DNA from: Prostheceraeus crozeri | Taxonomy: Eukaryota; Platyhelminthes; Polycladida; Euryleptidae | Assembly (NCBI GenBank): GCA_907163375.1 | Contig: CAJQUW010007461.1 | Coordinates: 124,001-188,000, forward strand | DNA: 64,000 nucleotides | Direction: 5' to 3' | Shown: one piece after another, positions 15,001 through 28,768 of the stretch | How positions within the stretch are numbered: the first letter of the stretch is position 1 | Layout of the letters: each line of letters starts with the position of its first letter | Translations under genes and position numbers: made by a program | The notes under the pieces: generated by a model | Database searches by the model: none | Told to the model about the DNA's origin: nothing | Seen by the model: only the letters and a program-made list of their open reading frames with translations

Positions 15001-16050
15001 ACGTGCATGTGGACAGAGACCGCGGAACCTGCCAGGTCTGCATCATTTGTTCACTCTCCGCACGTGCATGTGGACAGAGACCGCGGAACCTGCCAGGTCT
15101 GCATCATTTGTTCACTCTCCGCACGTGCATGTGGACAGAGACCGCGGAACCTGCCAGGTCTGCATCATTTGTTCACTCTCCGCACGTGCATGTGGACAGA
15201 GACCGCGGAACCTGCCAGGTCTGCATCATTTGTTCACTCTCCGCACGTGCATGTGGACAGAGACCGCGGAACCTGCCAGGTCTGCATCATTTGTTCACTC
15301 TCCGCACGTGCATGTGGACAGAGACCGCGGAACCTGCCAGGTCTGCATCATTTGTTCACTCTCCGCACGTGCATGTGGACAGAGACCGCGGAACCTGCCA
15401 GGTCTGCATCATTTGTTCACTCTCCGCACGTGCATGTGGACAGAGACCGCGGAACCTGCCAGGTCTGCATCATTTGTTCACTCTCCGCACGTGCATGTGG
15501 ACAGAGACCGCGGAACCTGCCAGGTCTGCATCATTTGTTCACTCTCCGCACGTGCATGTGGACAGAGACCGCGGAACCTGCCAGGTCTGCATCATTTGTT
15601 CACTCTCCGCACGTGCATGTGGACAGAGACCGCGGAACCTGCCAGGTCTGCATCATTTGTTCACTCTCCGCACGTGCATGTGGACAGAGACCGCGGAACC
15701 TGCCAGGTCTGCATCATTTGTTCACTCTCCGCACGTGCATGTGGACAGAGACCGCGGAACCTGCCAGGTCTGCATCATTTGTTCACTCTCCGCACGTGCA
15801 TGTGGACAGAGACCGCGGAACCTGCCAGGTCTGCATCATTTGTTCACTCTCCGCACGTGCATGTGGACAGAGACCGCGGAACCTGCCAGGTCTGCATCAT
15901 TTGTTCACTCTCCGCACGTGCATGTGGACAGAGACCGCGGAACCTGCCAGGTCTGCATCATTTGTTCACTCTCCGCACGTGCATGTGGACAGAGACCGCG
16001 GAACCTGCCAGGTCTGCATCATTTGTTCACTCTCCGCACGTGCATGTGGA

Positions 16051-17638
16051 GAGAGACCGCGGAACCTGCCAGGTCTGCATCATTTGTTCACTCTCCGCAC
16101 GTGCATGTGGACAGAGACCGCGGAACCTGCCAGGTCTGCATCATTTGTTCACTCTCCGCACGTGCATGTGGACAGAGACCGCGGAACCTGCCAGGTCTGC
16201 ATCATTTGTTCACTCTCCGCACGTGCATGTGGACAGAGACCGCGGAACCTGCCAGGTCTGCATCATTTGTTCACTCTCCGCACGTGCATGTGGACAGAGA
16301 CCGCGGAACCTGCCAGGTCTGCATCATTTGTTCACTCTCCGCACGTGCATGTGGACAGAGACCGCGGAACCTGCCAGGTCTGCATCATTTGTTCACTCTC
16401 CGCACGTGCATGTGGAGAGAGACCGCGGAACCTGCCAGGTCTGCATCATTTGTTCACTCTCCGCACGTGCATGTGGACAGAGACCGCGGAACCTGCCAGG
16501 TCTGCATCATTTGTTCACTCTCCGCACGTGCATGTGGACAGAGACCGCGGAACCTGCCAGGTCTGCATCATTTGTTCACTCTCCGCACGTGCATGTGGAC
16601 AGAGACCGCGGAACCTGCCAGGTCTGCATCATTTGTTCACTCTCCGCACGTGCATGTGGACAGAGACCGCGGAAACCTGCCAGGTCTGCATCATTTGTTC
16701 ACTCTCCGCACGTGCATGTGGACAGAGACCGCGGAACCTGCCAGGTCTGCATCATTTGTTCACTCTCCGCACGTGCATGTGGACAGAGACCGCGGAACCT
16801 GCCAGGTCTGCATCATTTGTTCACTCTCCGCACGTGCATGTGGACAGAGACCGCGGAACCTGCCAGGTCTGCATCATTTGTTCACTCTCCGCACGTGCAT
16901 GTGGACAGAGACCGCGGAACCTGCCAGGTCTGCATCATTTGTTCACTCTCCGCACGTGCATGTGGACAGAGACCGCGGAACCTGCCAGGTCTGCATCATT
17001 TGTTCACTCTCCGCACGTGCATGTGGACAGAGACCGCGGAACCTGCCAGGTCTGCATCATTTGTTCACTCTCCGCACGTGCATGTGGACAGAGACCGCGG
17101 AACCTGCCAGGTCTGCATCATTTGTTCACTCTCCGCACGTGCATGTGGACAGAGACCGCGGAACCTGCCAGGTCTGCATCATTTGTTCACTCTCCGCACG
17201 TGCATGTGGACAGAGACCGCGGAACCTGCCAGGTCTGCATCATTTGTTCACTCTCCGCACGTGCATGTGGAGAGAGACCGCGGAACCTGCCAGGTCTGCA
17301 TCATTTGTTCACTCTCCGCACGTGCATGTGGACAGAGACCGCGGAACCTGCCAGGTCTGCATCATTTGTTCACTCTCCGCACGTGCATGTGGACAGAGAC
17401 CGCGGAACCTGCCAGGTCTGCATCATTTGTTCACTCTCCGCACGTGCATGTGGACAGAGACCGCGGAACCTGCCAGGTCTGCATCATTTGTTCACTCTCC
17501 GCACGTGCATGTGGACAGAGACCGCGGAACCTGCCAGGTCTGCATCATTTGTTCACTCTCCGCACGTGCATGTGGACAGAGACCGCGGAACCTGCCAGGT
17601 CTGCATCATTTGTTCACTCTCCGCACGTGCATGTGGAG
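16051..17638. repeat. Probable 20-unit segmental duplication inside the satellite
   Basis: The G variant marks units at 16051 and 16417 (six units apart) and again at 17272 and 17638 (six units apart). The two pairs are 20 units apart, allowing for one inserted base near 16673. The repeated spacing suggests a 1.22-kb block was duplicated. The inserted base is in only one copy, so it would be younger than the duplication. Confidence 0.5.
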
Positions 17639-20600
17639 AGAGACCGCGGAACCTGCCAGGTCTGCATCATTTGTTCACTCTCCGCACGTGCATGTGGACA
17701 GAGACCGCGGAACCTGCCAGGTCTGCATCATTTGTTCACTCTCCGCACGTGCATGTGGACAGAGACCGCGGAACCTGCCAGGTCTGCATCATTTGTTCAC
17801 TCTCCGCACGTGCATGTGGACAGAGACCGCGGAACCTGCCAGGTCTGCATCATTTGTTCACTCTCCGCACGTGCATGTGGACAGAGACCGCGGAACCTGC
17901 CAGGTCTGCATCATTTGTTCACTCTCCGCACGTGCATGTGGACAGAGACCGCGGAACCTGCCAGGTCTGCATCATTTGTTCACTCTCCGCACGTGCATGT
18001 GGACAGAGACGCGGAACCTGCCAGGTCTGCATCATTTGTTCACTCTCCGCACGTGCATGTGGACAGAGACCGCGGAACCTGCCAGGTCTGCATCATTTGT
18101 TCACTCTCCGCACGTGCATGTGGACAGAGACCGCGGAACCTGCCAGGTCTGCATCATTTGTTCACTCTCCGCACGTGCATGTGGACAGAGACCGGGAACC
18201 TGCCAGGTCTGCATCATTTGTTCACTCTCCGCACGTGCATGTGGACAGAGACCGCGGAACCTGCCAGGTCTGCATCATTTGTTCACTCTCCGCACGTGCA
18301 TGTGGACAGAGACCGCGGAACCTGCCAGGTCTGCATCATTTGTTCACTCTCCGCACGTGCATGTGGACAGAGACCGCGGAACCTGCCAGGTCTGCATCAT
18401 TTGTTCACTCTCCGCACGTGCATGTGGACAGAGACCGCGGAACCTGCCAGGTCTGCATCATTTGTTCACTCTCCGCACGTGCATGTGGACAGAGACCGCG
18501 GAACCTGCCAGGTCTGCATCATTTGTTCACTCTCCGCACGTGCATGTGGACAGAGACCGCGGAACCTGCCAGGTCTGCATCATTTGTTCACTCTCCGCAC
18601 GTGCATGTGGACAGAGACCGCGGAACCTGCCAGGTCTGCATCATTTGTTCACTCTCCGCACGTGCATGTGGACAGAGACCGCGGAACCTGCCAGGTCTGC
18701 ATCATTTGTTCACTCTCCGCACGTGCATGTGGACAGAGACCGCGGAACCTGCCAGGTCTGCATCATTTGTTCACTCTCCGCACGTGCATGTGGACAGAGA
18801 CCGCGGAACCTGCCAGGTCTGCATCATTTGTTCACTCTCCGCACGTGCATGTGGACAGAGACCGCGGAACCTGCCAGGTCTGCATCATTTGTTCACTCTC
18901 CGCACGTGCATGTGGACAGAGACCGCGGAACCTGCCAGGTCTGCATCATTTGTTCACTCTCCGCACGTGCATGTGGACAGAGACCGCGGAACCTGCCAGG
19001 TCTGCATCATTTGTTCACTCTCCGCACGTGCATGTGGACAGAGACCGCGGAACCTGCCAGGTCTGCATCATTTGTTCACTCTCCGCACGTGCATGTGGAC
19101 AGAGACCGCGGAACCTGCCAGGTCTGCATCATTTGTTCACTCTCCGCACGTGCATGTGGACAGAGACCGCGGAACCTGCCAGGTCTGCATCATTTGTTCA
19201 CTCTCCGCACGTGCATGTGGACAGAGACCGCGGAACCTGCCAGGTCTGCATCATTTGTTCACTCTCCGCACGTGCATGTGGACAGAGACCGCGGAACCTG
19301 CCAGGTCTGCATCATTTGTTCACTCTCCGCACGTGCATGTGGACAGAGACCGCGGAACCTGCCAGGTCTGCATCATTTGTTCACTCTCCGCACGTGCATG
19401 TGGACAGAGACCGCGGAACCTGCCAGGTCTGCATCATTTGTTCACTCTCCGCACGTGCATGTGGAGAGAGACCGCGGAACCTGCCAGGTCTGCATCATTT
19501 GTTCACTCTCCGCACGTGCATGTGGACAGAGACCGCGGAACCTGCCAGGTCTGCATCATTTGTTCACTCTCCGCACGTGCATGTGGACAGAGACCGCGGA
19601 ACCTGCCAGGTCTGCATCATTTGTTCACTCTCCGCACGTGCATGTGGACAGAGACCGCGGAACCTGCCAGGTCTGCATCATTTGTTCACTCTCCGCACGT
19701 GCATGTGGACAGAGACCGCGGAACCTGCCAGGTCTGCATCATTTGTTCACTCTCCGCACGTGCATGTGGACAGAGACCGCGGAACCTGCCAGGTCTGCAT
19801 CATTTGTTCACTCTCCGCACGTGCATGTGGACAGAGACCGCGGAACCTGCCAGGTCTGCATCATTTGTTCACTCTCCGCACGTGCATGTGGACAGAGACC
19901 GCGGAACCTGCCAGGTCTGCATCATTTGTTCACTCTCCGCACGTGCATGTGGACAGAGACCGCGGAACCTGCCAGGTCTGCATCATTTGTTCACTCTCCG
20001 CACGTGCATGTGGACAGAGACCGCGGAACCTGCCAGGTCTGCATCATTTGTTCACTCTCCGCACGTGCATGTGGACAGAGACCGCGGAACCTGCCAGGTC
20101 TGCATCATTTGTTCACTCTCCGCACGTGCATGTGGACAGAGACCGCGGAACCTGCCAGGTCTGCATCATTTGTTCACTCTCCGCACGTGCATGTGGACAG
20201 AGACCGCGGAACCTGCCAGGTCTGCATCATTTGTTCACTCTCCGCACGTGCATGTGGACAGAGACCGCGGAACCTGCCAGGTCTGCATCATTTGTTCACT
20301 CTCCGCACGTGCATGTGGACAGAGACCGCGGAACCTGCCAGGTCTGCATCATTTGTTCACTCTCCGCACGTGCATGTGGACAGAGACCGCGGAACCTGCC
20401 AGGTCTGCATCATTTGTTCACTCTCCGCACGTGCATGTGGACAGAGACCGCGGAACCTGCCAGGTCTGCATCATTTGTTCACTCTCCGCACGTGCATGTG
20501 GACAGAGACCGCGGAACCTGCCAGGTCTGCATCATTTGTTCACTCTCCGCACGTGCATGTGGACAGAGACCGCGGAACCTGCCAGGTCTGCATCATTTGT

Positions 20601-23600
20601 TCACTCTCCGCACGTGCATGTGGACAGAGACCGCGGAACCTGCCAGGTCTGCATCATTTGTTCACTCTCCGCACGTGCATGTGGACAGAGACCGCGGAAC
20701 CTGCCAGGTCTGCATCATTTGTTCACTCTCCGCACGTGCATGTGGACAGAGACGCGGAACCTGCCAGGTCTGCATCATTTGTTCACTCTCCGCACGTGCA
20801 TGTGGACAGAGACCGCGGAACCTGCCAGGTCTGCATCATTTGTTCACTCTCCGCACGTGCATGTGGACAGAGACCGCGGAACCTGCCAGGTCTGCATCAT
20901 TTGTTCACTCTCCGCACGTGCATGTGGACAGAGACCGCGGAACCTGCCAGGTCTGCATCATTTGTTCACTCTCCGCACGTGCATGTGGACAGAGACCGCG
21001 GAACCTGCCAGGTCTGCATCATTTGTTCACTCTCCGCACGTGCATGTGGACAGAGACCGCGGAACCTGCCAGGTCTGCATCATTTGTTCACTCTCCGCAC
21101 GTGCATGTGGACAGAGACCGCGGAACCTGCCAGGTCTGCATCATTTGTTCACTCTCCGCACGTGCATGTGGACAGAGACCGCGGAACCTGCCAGGTCTGC
21201 ATCATTTGTTCACTCTCCGCACGTGCATGTGGACAGAGACCGCGGAACCTGCCAGGTCTGCATCATTTGTTCACTCTCCGCACGTGCATGTGGACAGAGA
21301 CCGCGGAACCTGCCAGGTCTGCATCATTTGTTCACTCTCCGCACGTGCATGTGGACAGAGACCGCGGAACCTGCCAGGTCTGCATCATTTGTTCACTCTC
21401 CGCACGTGCATGTGGACAGAGACCGCGGAACCTGCCAGGTCTGCATCATTTGTTCACTCTCCGCACGTGCATGTGGACAGAGACCGCGGAACCTGCCAGG
21501 TCTGCATCATTTGTTCACTCTCCGCACGTGCATGTGGACAGAGACCGCGGAACCTGCCAGGTCTGCATCATTTGTTCACTCTCCGCACGTGCATGTGGAC
21601 AGAGACCGCGGAACCTGCCAGGTCTGCATCATTTGTTCACTCTCCGCACGTGCATGTGGACAGAGACCGCGGAACCTGCCAGGTCTGCATCATTTGTTCA
21701 CTCTCCGCACGTGCATGTGGACAGAGACCGCGGAACCTGCCAGGTCTGCATCATTTGTTCACTCTCCGCACGTGCATGTGGACAGAGACCGCGGAACCTG
21801 CCAGGTCTGCATCATTTGTTCACTCTCCGCACGTGCATGTGGACAGAGACCGCGGAACCTGCCAGGTCTGCATCATTTGTTCACTCTCCGCACGTGCATG
21901 TGGACAGAGACCGCGGAACCTGCCAGGTCTGCATCATTTGTTCACTCTCCGCACGTGCATGTGGACAGAGACCGCGGAACCTGCCAGGTCTGCATCATTT
22001 GTTCACTCTCCGCACGTGCATGTGGACAGAGACCGCGGAACCTGCCAGGTCTGCATCATTTGTTCACTCTCCGCACGTGCATGTGGACAGAGACCGCGGA
22101 ACCTGCCAGGTCTGCATCATTTGTTCACTCTCCGCACGTGCATGTGGACAGATCGCGGAACCTGCCAGGTCTGCATCATTTGTTCACTCTCCGCACGTGC
22201 ATGTGGACAGAGACCGCGGAACCTGCCAGGTCTGCATCATTTGTTCACTCTCCGCACGTGCATGTGGACAGAGACCGCGGAACCTGCCAGGTCTGCATCA
22301 TTTGTTCACTCTCCGCACGTGCATGTGGACAGAGACCGCGGAACCTGCCAGGTCTGCATCATTTGTTCACTCTCCGCACGTGCATGTGGACAGAGACCGC
22401 GGAACCTGCCAGGTCTGCATCATTTGTTCACTCTCCGCACGTGCATGTGGACAGAGACCGCGGAACCTGCCAGGTCTGCATCATTTGTTCACTCTCCGCA
22501 CGTGCATGTGGACAGAGACCGCGGAACCTGCCAGGTCTGCATCATTTGTTCACTCTCCGCACGTGCATGTGGACAGAGACCGCGGAACCTGCCAGGTCTG
22601 CATCATTTGTTCACTCTCCGCACGTGCATGTGGACAGAGACCGCGGAACCTGCCAGGTCTGCATCATTTGTTCACTCTCCGCACGTGCATGTGGACAGAG
22701 ACCGCGGAACCTGCCAGGTCTGCATCATTTGTTCACTCTCCGCACGTGCATGTGGACAGAGACCGCGGAACCTGCCAGGTCTGCATCATTTGTTCACTCT
22801 CCGCACGTGCATGTGGACAGAGACCGCGGAACCTGCCAGGTCTGCATCATTTGTTCACTCTCCGCACGTGCATGTGGACAGAGACCGCGGAACCTGCCAG
22901 GTCTGCATCATTTGTTCACTCTCCGCACGTGCATGTGGACAGAGACCGCGGAACCTGCCAGGTCTGCATCATTTGTTCACTCTCCGCACGTGCATGTGGA
23001 GAGAGACCGCGGAACCTGCCAGGTCTGCATCATTTGTTCACTCTCCGCACGTGCATGTGGACAGAGACCGCGGAACCTGCCAGGTCTGCATCATTTGTTC
23101 ACTCTCCGCACGTGCATGTGGACAGAGACCGCGGAACCTGCCAGGTCTGCATCATTTGTTCACTCTCCGCACGTGCATGTGGACAGAGACCGCGGAACCT
23201 GCCAGGTCTGCATCATTTGTTCACTCTCCGCACGTGCATGTGGACAGAGACCGCGGAACCTGCCAGGTCTGCATCATTTGTTCACTCTCCGCACGTGCAT
23301 GTGGACAGAGACCGCGGAACCTGCCAGGTCTGCATCATTTGTTCACTCTCCGCACGTGCATGTGGACAGAGACCGCGGAACCTGCCAGGTCTGCATCATT
23401 TGTTCACTCTCCGCACGTGCATGTGGACAGAGACCGCGGAACCTGCCAGGTCTGCATCATTTGTTCACTCTCCGCACGTGCATGTGGACAGAGACCGCGG
23501 AACCTGCCAGGTCTGCATCATTTGTTCACTCTCCGCACGTGCATGTGGACAGAGACCGCGGAACCTGCCAGGTCTGCATCATTTGTTCACTCTCCGCACG

Positions 23601-26600
23601 TGCATGTGGACAGAGACCGCGGAACCTGCCAGGTCTGCATCATTTGTTCACTCTCCGCACGTGCATGTGGACAGAGACCGCGGAACCTGCCAGGTCTGCA
23701 TCATTTGTTCACTCTCCGCACGTGCATGTGGAGAGAGACCGCGGAACCTGCCAGGTCTGCATCATTTGTTCACTCTCCGCACGTGCATGTGGACAGAGAC
23801 CGCGGAACCTGCCAGGTCTGCATCATTTGTTCACTCTCCGCACGTGCATGTGGACAGAGACCGCGGAACCTGCCAGGTCTGCATCATTTGTTCACTCTCC
23901 GCACGTGCATGTGGACAGAGACCGCGGAACCTGCCAGGTCTGCATCATTTGTTCACTCTCCGCACGTGCATGTGGACAGAGACCGCGGAACCTGCCAGGT
24001 CTGCATCATTTGTTCACTCTCCGCACGTGCATGTGGAGAGAGACCGCGGAACCTGCCAGGTCTGCATCATTTGTTCACTCTCCGCACGTGCATGTGGAGA
24101 GAGACCGCGGAACCTGCCAGGTCTGCATCATTTGTTCACTCTCCGCACGTGCATGTGGACAGAGACCGCGGAACCTGCCAGGTCTGCATCATTTGTTCAC
24201 TCTCCGCACGTGCATGTGGAGAGAGACCGCGGAACCTGCCAGGTCTGCATCATTTGTTCACTCTCCGCACGTGCATGTGGACAGAGACCGCGGAACCTGC
24301 CAGGTCTGCATCATTTGTTCACTCTCCGCACGTGCATGTGGACAGAGACCGCGGAACCTGCCAGGTCTGCATCATTTGTTCACTCTCCGCACGTGCATGT
24401 GGACAGAGACCGCGGAACCTGCCAGGTCTGCATCATTTGTTCACTCTCCGCACGTGCATGTGGACAGAGACCGCGGAACCTGCCAGGTCTGCATCATTTG
24501 TTCACTCTCCGCACGTGCATGTGGACAGAGACCGCGGAACCTGCCAGGTCTGCATCATTTGTTCACTCTCCGCACGTGCATGTGGACAGAGACCGCGGAA
24601 CCTGCCAGGTCTGCATCATTTGTTCACTCTCCGCACGTGCATGTGGACAGAGACCGCGGAACCTGCCAGGTCTGCATCATTTGTTCACTCTCCGCACGTG
24701 CATGTGGACAGAGACCGCGGAACCTGCCAGGTCTGCATCATTTGTTCACTCTCCGCACGTGCATGTGGACAGAGACCGCGGAACCTGCCAGGTCTGCATC
24801 ATTTGTTCACTCTCCGCACGTGCATGTGGACAGAGACCGCGGAACCTGCCAGGTCTGCATCATTTGTTCACTCTCCGCACGTGCATGTGGACAGAGACCG
24901 CGGAACCTGCCAGGTCTGCATCATTTGTTCACTCTCCGCACGTGCATGTGGACAGAGACCGCGGAACCTGCCAGGTCTGCATCATTTGTTCACTCTCCGC
25001 ACGTGCATGTGGACAGAGACCGCGGAACTGCCAGGTCTGCATCATTTGTTCACTCTCCGCACGTGCATGTGGACAGAGACCGCGGAACCTGCCAGGTCTG
25101 CATCATTTGTTCACTCTCCGCACGTGCATGTGGACAGAGACCGCGGAACCTGCCAGGTCTGCATCATTTGTTCCACTCTCCGCACGTGCATGTGGACAGA
25201 GACCGCGGAACCTGCCAGGTCTGCATCATTTGTTCACTCTCCGCACGTGCATGTGGACAGAGACCGCGGAACCTGCCAGGTCTGCATCATTTGTTCACTC
25301 TCCGCACGTGCATGTGGACAGAGACCGCGGAACCTGCCAGGTCTGCATCATTTGTTCACTCTCCGCACGTGCATGTGGACAGAGACCGCGGAACTTGCCA
25401 GGTCTGCATCATTTGTTCACTCTCCGCACGTGCATGTGGACAGAGACCGCGGAACCTGCCAGGTCTGCATCATTTGTTCACTCTCCGCACGTGCATGTGG
25501 ACAGAGACCGCGGAACCTGCCAGGTCTGCATCATTTGTTCACTCTCCGCACGTGCATGTGGACAGAGACCGCGGAACCTGCCAGGTCTGCATCATTTGTT
25601 CACTCTCCGCACGTGCATGTGGACAGAGACCGCGGAACCTGCCAGGTCTGCATCATTTGTTCACTCTCCGCACGTGCATGTGGACAGAGACCGCGGAACC
25701 TGCCAGGTCTGCATCATTTGTTCACTCTCCGCACGTGCATGTGGACAGAGACCGCGGAACCTGCCAGGTCTGCATCATTTGTTCACTCTCCGCACGTGCA
25801 TGTGGACAGAGACCGCGGAACCTGCCAGGTCTGCATCATTTGTTCACTCTCCGCACGTGCATGTGGACAGAGACCGCGGAACCTGCCAGGTCTGCATCAT
25901 TTGTTCACTCTCCGCACGTGCATGTGGACAGAGACCGCGGAACCTGCCAGGTCTGCATCATTTGTTCACTCTCCGCACGTGCATGTGGACAGAGACCGCG
26001 GAACCTGCCAGGTCTGCATCATTTGTTCACTCTCCGCACGTGCATGTGGAGAGAGACCGCGGAACCTGCCAGGTCTGCATCATTTGTTCACTCTCCGCAC
26101 GTGCATGTGGACAGAGACCGCGGAACCTGCCAGGTCTGCATCATTTGTTCACTCTCCGCACGTGCATGTGGACAGAGACCGCGGAACCTGCCAGGTCTGC
26201 ATCATTTGTTCACTCTCCGCACGTGCATGTGGACAGAGACCGCGGAACCTGCCAGGTCTGCATCATTTGTTCACTCTCCGCACGTGCATGTGGACAGAGA
26301 CCGCGGAACCTGCCAGGTCTGCATCATTTGTTCACTCTCCGCACGTGCATGTGGACAGAGACCGCGGAACCTGCCAGGTCTGCATCATTTGTTCACTCTC
26401 CGCACGTGCATGTGGACAGAGACCGCGGAACCTGCCAGGTCTGCATCATTTGTTCACTCTCCGCACGTGCATGTGGACAGAGACCGCGGAACCTGCCAGG
26501 TCTGCATCATTTGTTCACTCTCCGCACGTGCATGTGGACAGAGACCGCGGAACCTGCCAGGTCTGCATCATTTGTTCACTCTCCGCACGTGCATGTGGAC

Positions 26601-27869
26601 AGAGACCGCGGAACCTGCCAGGTCTGCATCATTTGTTCACTCTCCGCACGTGCATGTGGACAGAGACCGCGGAACCTGCCAGGTCTGCATCATTTGTTCA
26701 CTCTCCGCACGTGCATGTGGACAGAGACCGCGGAACCTGCCAGGTCTGCATCATTTGTTCACTCTCCGCACGTGCATGTGGACAGAGACCGCGGAACCTG
26801 CCAGGTCTGCATCATTTGTTCACTCTCCGCACGTGCATGTGGACAGAGACCGCGGAACCTGCCAGGTCTGCATCATTTGTTCACTCTCCGCACGTGCATG
26901 TGGACAGAGACCGCGGAACCTGCCAGGTCTGCATCATTTGTTCACTCTCCGCACGTGCATGTGGACAGAGACCGCGGAACCTGCCAGGTCTGCATCATTT
27001 GTTCACTCTCCGCACGTGCATGTGGACAGAGACCGCGGAACCTGCCAGGTCTGCATCATTTGTTCACTCTCCGCACGTGCATGTGGACAGAGACCGCGGA
27101 ACTTGCCAGGTCTGCATCATTTGTTCACTCTCCGCACGTGCATGTGGACAGAGACCGCGGAACCTGCCAGGTCTGCATCATTTGTTCACTCTCCGCACGT
27201 GCATGTGGACAGAGACCGCGGAACCTGCCAGGTCTGCATCATTTGTTCACTCTCCGCACGTGCATGTGGACAGAGACCGCGGAACCTGCCAGGTCTGCAT
27301 CATTTGTTCACTCTCCGCACGTGCATGTGGACAGAGACCGCGGAACCTGCCAGGTCTGCATCATTTGTTCACTCTCCGCACGTGCATGTGGACAGAGACC
27401 GCGGAACCTGCCAGGTCTGCATCATTTGTTCACTCTCCGCACGTGCATGTGGACAGAGACCGCGGAACCTGCCAGGTCTGCATCATTTGTTCACTCTCCG
27501 CACGTGCATGTGGACAGAGACCGCGGAACCTGCCAGGTCTGCATCATTTGTTCACTCTCCGCACGTGCATGTGGACAGAGACCGCGGAACCTGCCAGGTC
27601 TGCATCATTTGTTCACTCTCCGCACGTGCATGTGGACAGAGACCGCGGAACCTGCCAGGTCTGCATCATTTGTTCACTCTCCGCACGTGCATGTGGACAG
27701 AGACCGCGGAACCTGCCAGGTCTGCATCATTTGTTCACTCTCCGCACGTGCATGTGGACAGAGACCGCGGAACCTGCCAGGTCTGCATCATTTGTTCACT
27801 CTCCGCACGTGCATGTGGACAGAGACCGCGGAACCTGCCAGGTCTGCATCATTTGTTCACTCTCCGCAC

Positions 27870-28768
27870 GTGCATGTGGAGAGAGACCGCGGAACCTGCC
27901 AGGTCTGCATCATTTGTTCACTCTCCGCACGTGCATGTGGAGAGAGACCGCGGAACCTGCCAGGTCTGCATCATTTGTTCACTCTCCGCACGTGCATGTG
28001 GAGAACCTGCCAGGTCTGCATCATTTGTTCACTCTCCGCACATGCATGTGGAGAGAGACCGCGGAACCTGCCAGGTCTGCATCATTTGTTCACTCTCCGC
28101 ACGTGCATGTGGACAGAGACCGCGGAACCTGCCAGGTCTGCATCATTTGTTCACTCTCCGCACGTGCATGTGGACAGAGACTGTGGAACCTGCCAGGTCT
28201 GCATCATTTGTTCACTCTCCGCACGTGCATGTGGAGAGAGACCGCGGAACCTGCCAGGTCTGCATCATTTGTTCACTCTCCGCACGTGCATGTGGACAGA
28301 GACCGCGGAACCTGCCAGGTCTGCATCATTTGTTCACTCTCCGCACGTGCATGTGGACAGAGACTGTGGAACCTGCCAGGTCTGCATCATTTGTTCACTC
28401 TCCGCACGCGCATGTGGACAGAGACCGCGGAACCTGCCAGGTCTGCATCATTTGTTCACTCTCCGCACGTGCATGTGGACAGAGACCGCGGAACCTGCCA
28501 GGTTCTGCATCATTTGTTCACTCTCCGCACGTGCATGTGGACAGAGACCGCGGAACCTGCCAGGTCTGCATCATTTGTTCACTCTCCGCACGTGCATGTG
28601 GACAGAGACCGGGGAACCTGCCAGGTCTGCATCATTTGTTCACTCTCCGCACGTGCATGTGGACAGAGACCGCGGAACCTGCCAGGTCTGCATCATTTGT
28701 TCACTCTCCGCACGTGCATGTGGACAGAGACCGCGGAACCTGCCAGGTCTGCATCATTTGTTCACTCT
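27870..28768. repeat. Degenerate right edge of the satellite array
   Basis: The last 900 bases have far more changed units than the interior: a shortened unit near 28003, CACGTG changed to CACATG near 28042 and to CACGCG near 28409, CCGCGG changed to CTGTGG near 28181 and 28364, an extra T near 28503 and CCGGGG near 28611. A GGAGAG unit, a normal unit and a CTGTGG unit occur in that order twice in a row (28052-28181 and 28238-28364), a 183-bp trimer. Decay toward the edge is expected where unequal exchange no longer homogenises units. Confidence 0.8.

Larger units (their letters stand above)
1..28768. repeat. 61-bp satellite DNA array, about 471 head-to-tail copies
   Basis: The unit starts CACGTGCATGTGGACAGAG and recurs every 61 bases from position 1 to 28768, where the match stops inside the last unit. 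Most units are identical; the rest differ by one or two changes. The commonest variant is C to G at unit position 15 (GGACAG to GGAGAG), seen in roughly 28 units from about 442 to 28238. One-base indels occur near 2131, 2773, 9497, 12000, 16673, 18010, 20753, 25027 and 25172. The unit is about 57% GC and holds three palindromic motifs: GCACGTGC, CCGCGG and ACCTGCCAGGT. All copies have one orientation and no other sequence interrupts them. The array begins at the window edge, so its true length is unknown. Such homogeneity is what unequal exchange and gene conversion produce; a pericentromeric, subtelomeric or intronic position cannot be told from this alone. Confidence 0.99.

Noticed and set aside
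1-28768. A CRISPR array
   Set aside because: The repeats are directly adjacent with no variable spacers, the unit is a 61-bp satellite, and the context is animal DNA with no cas genes.
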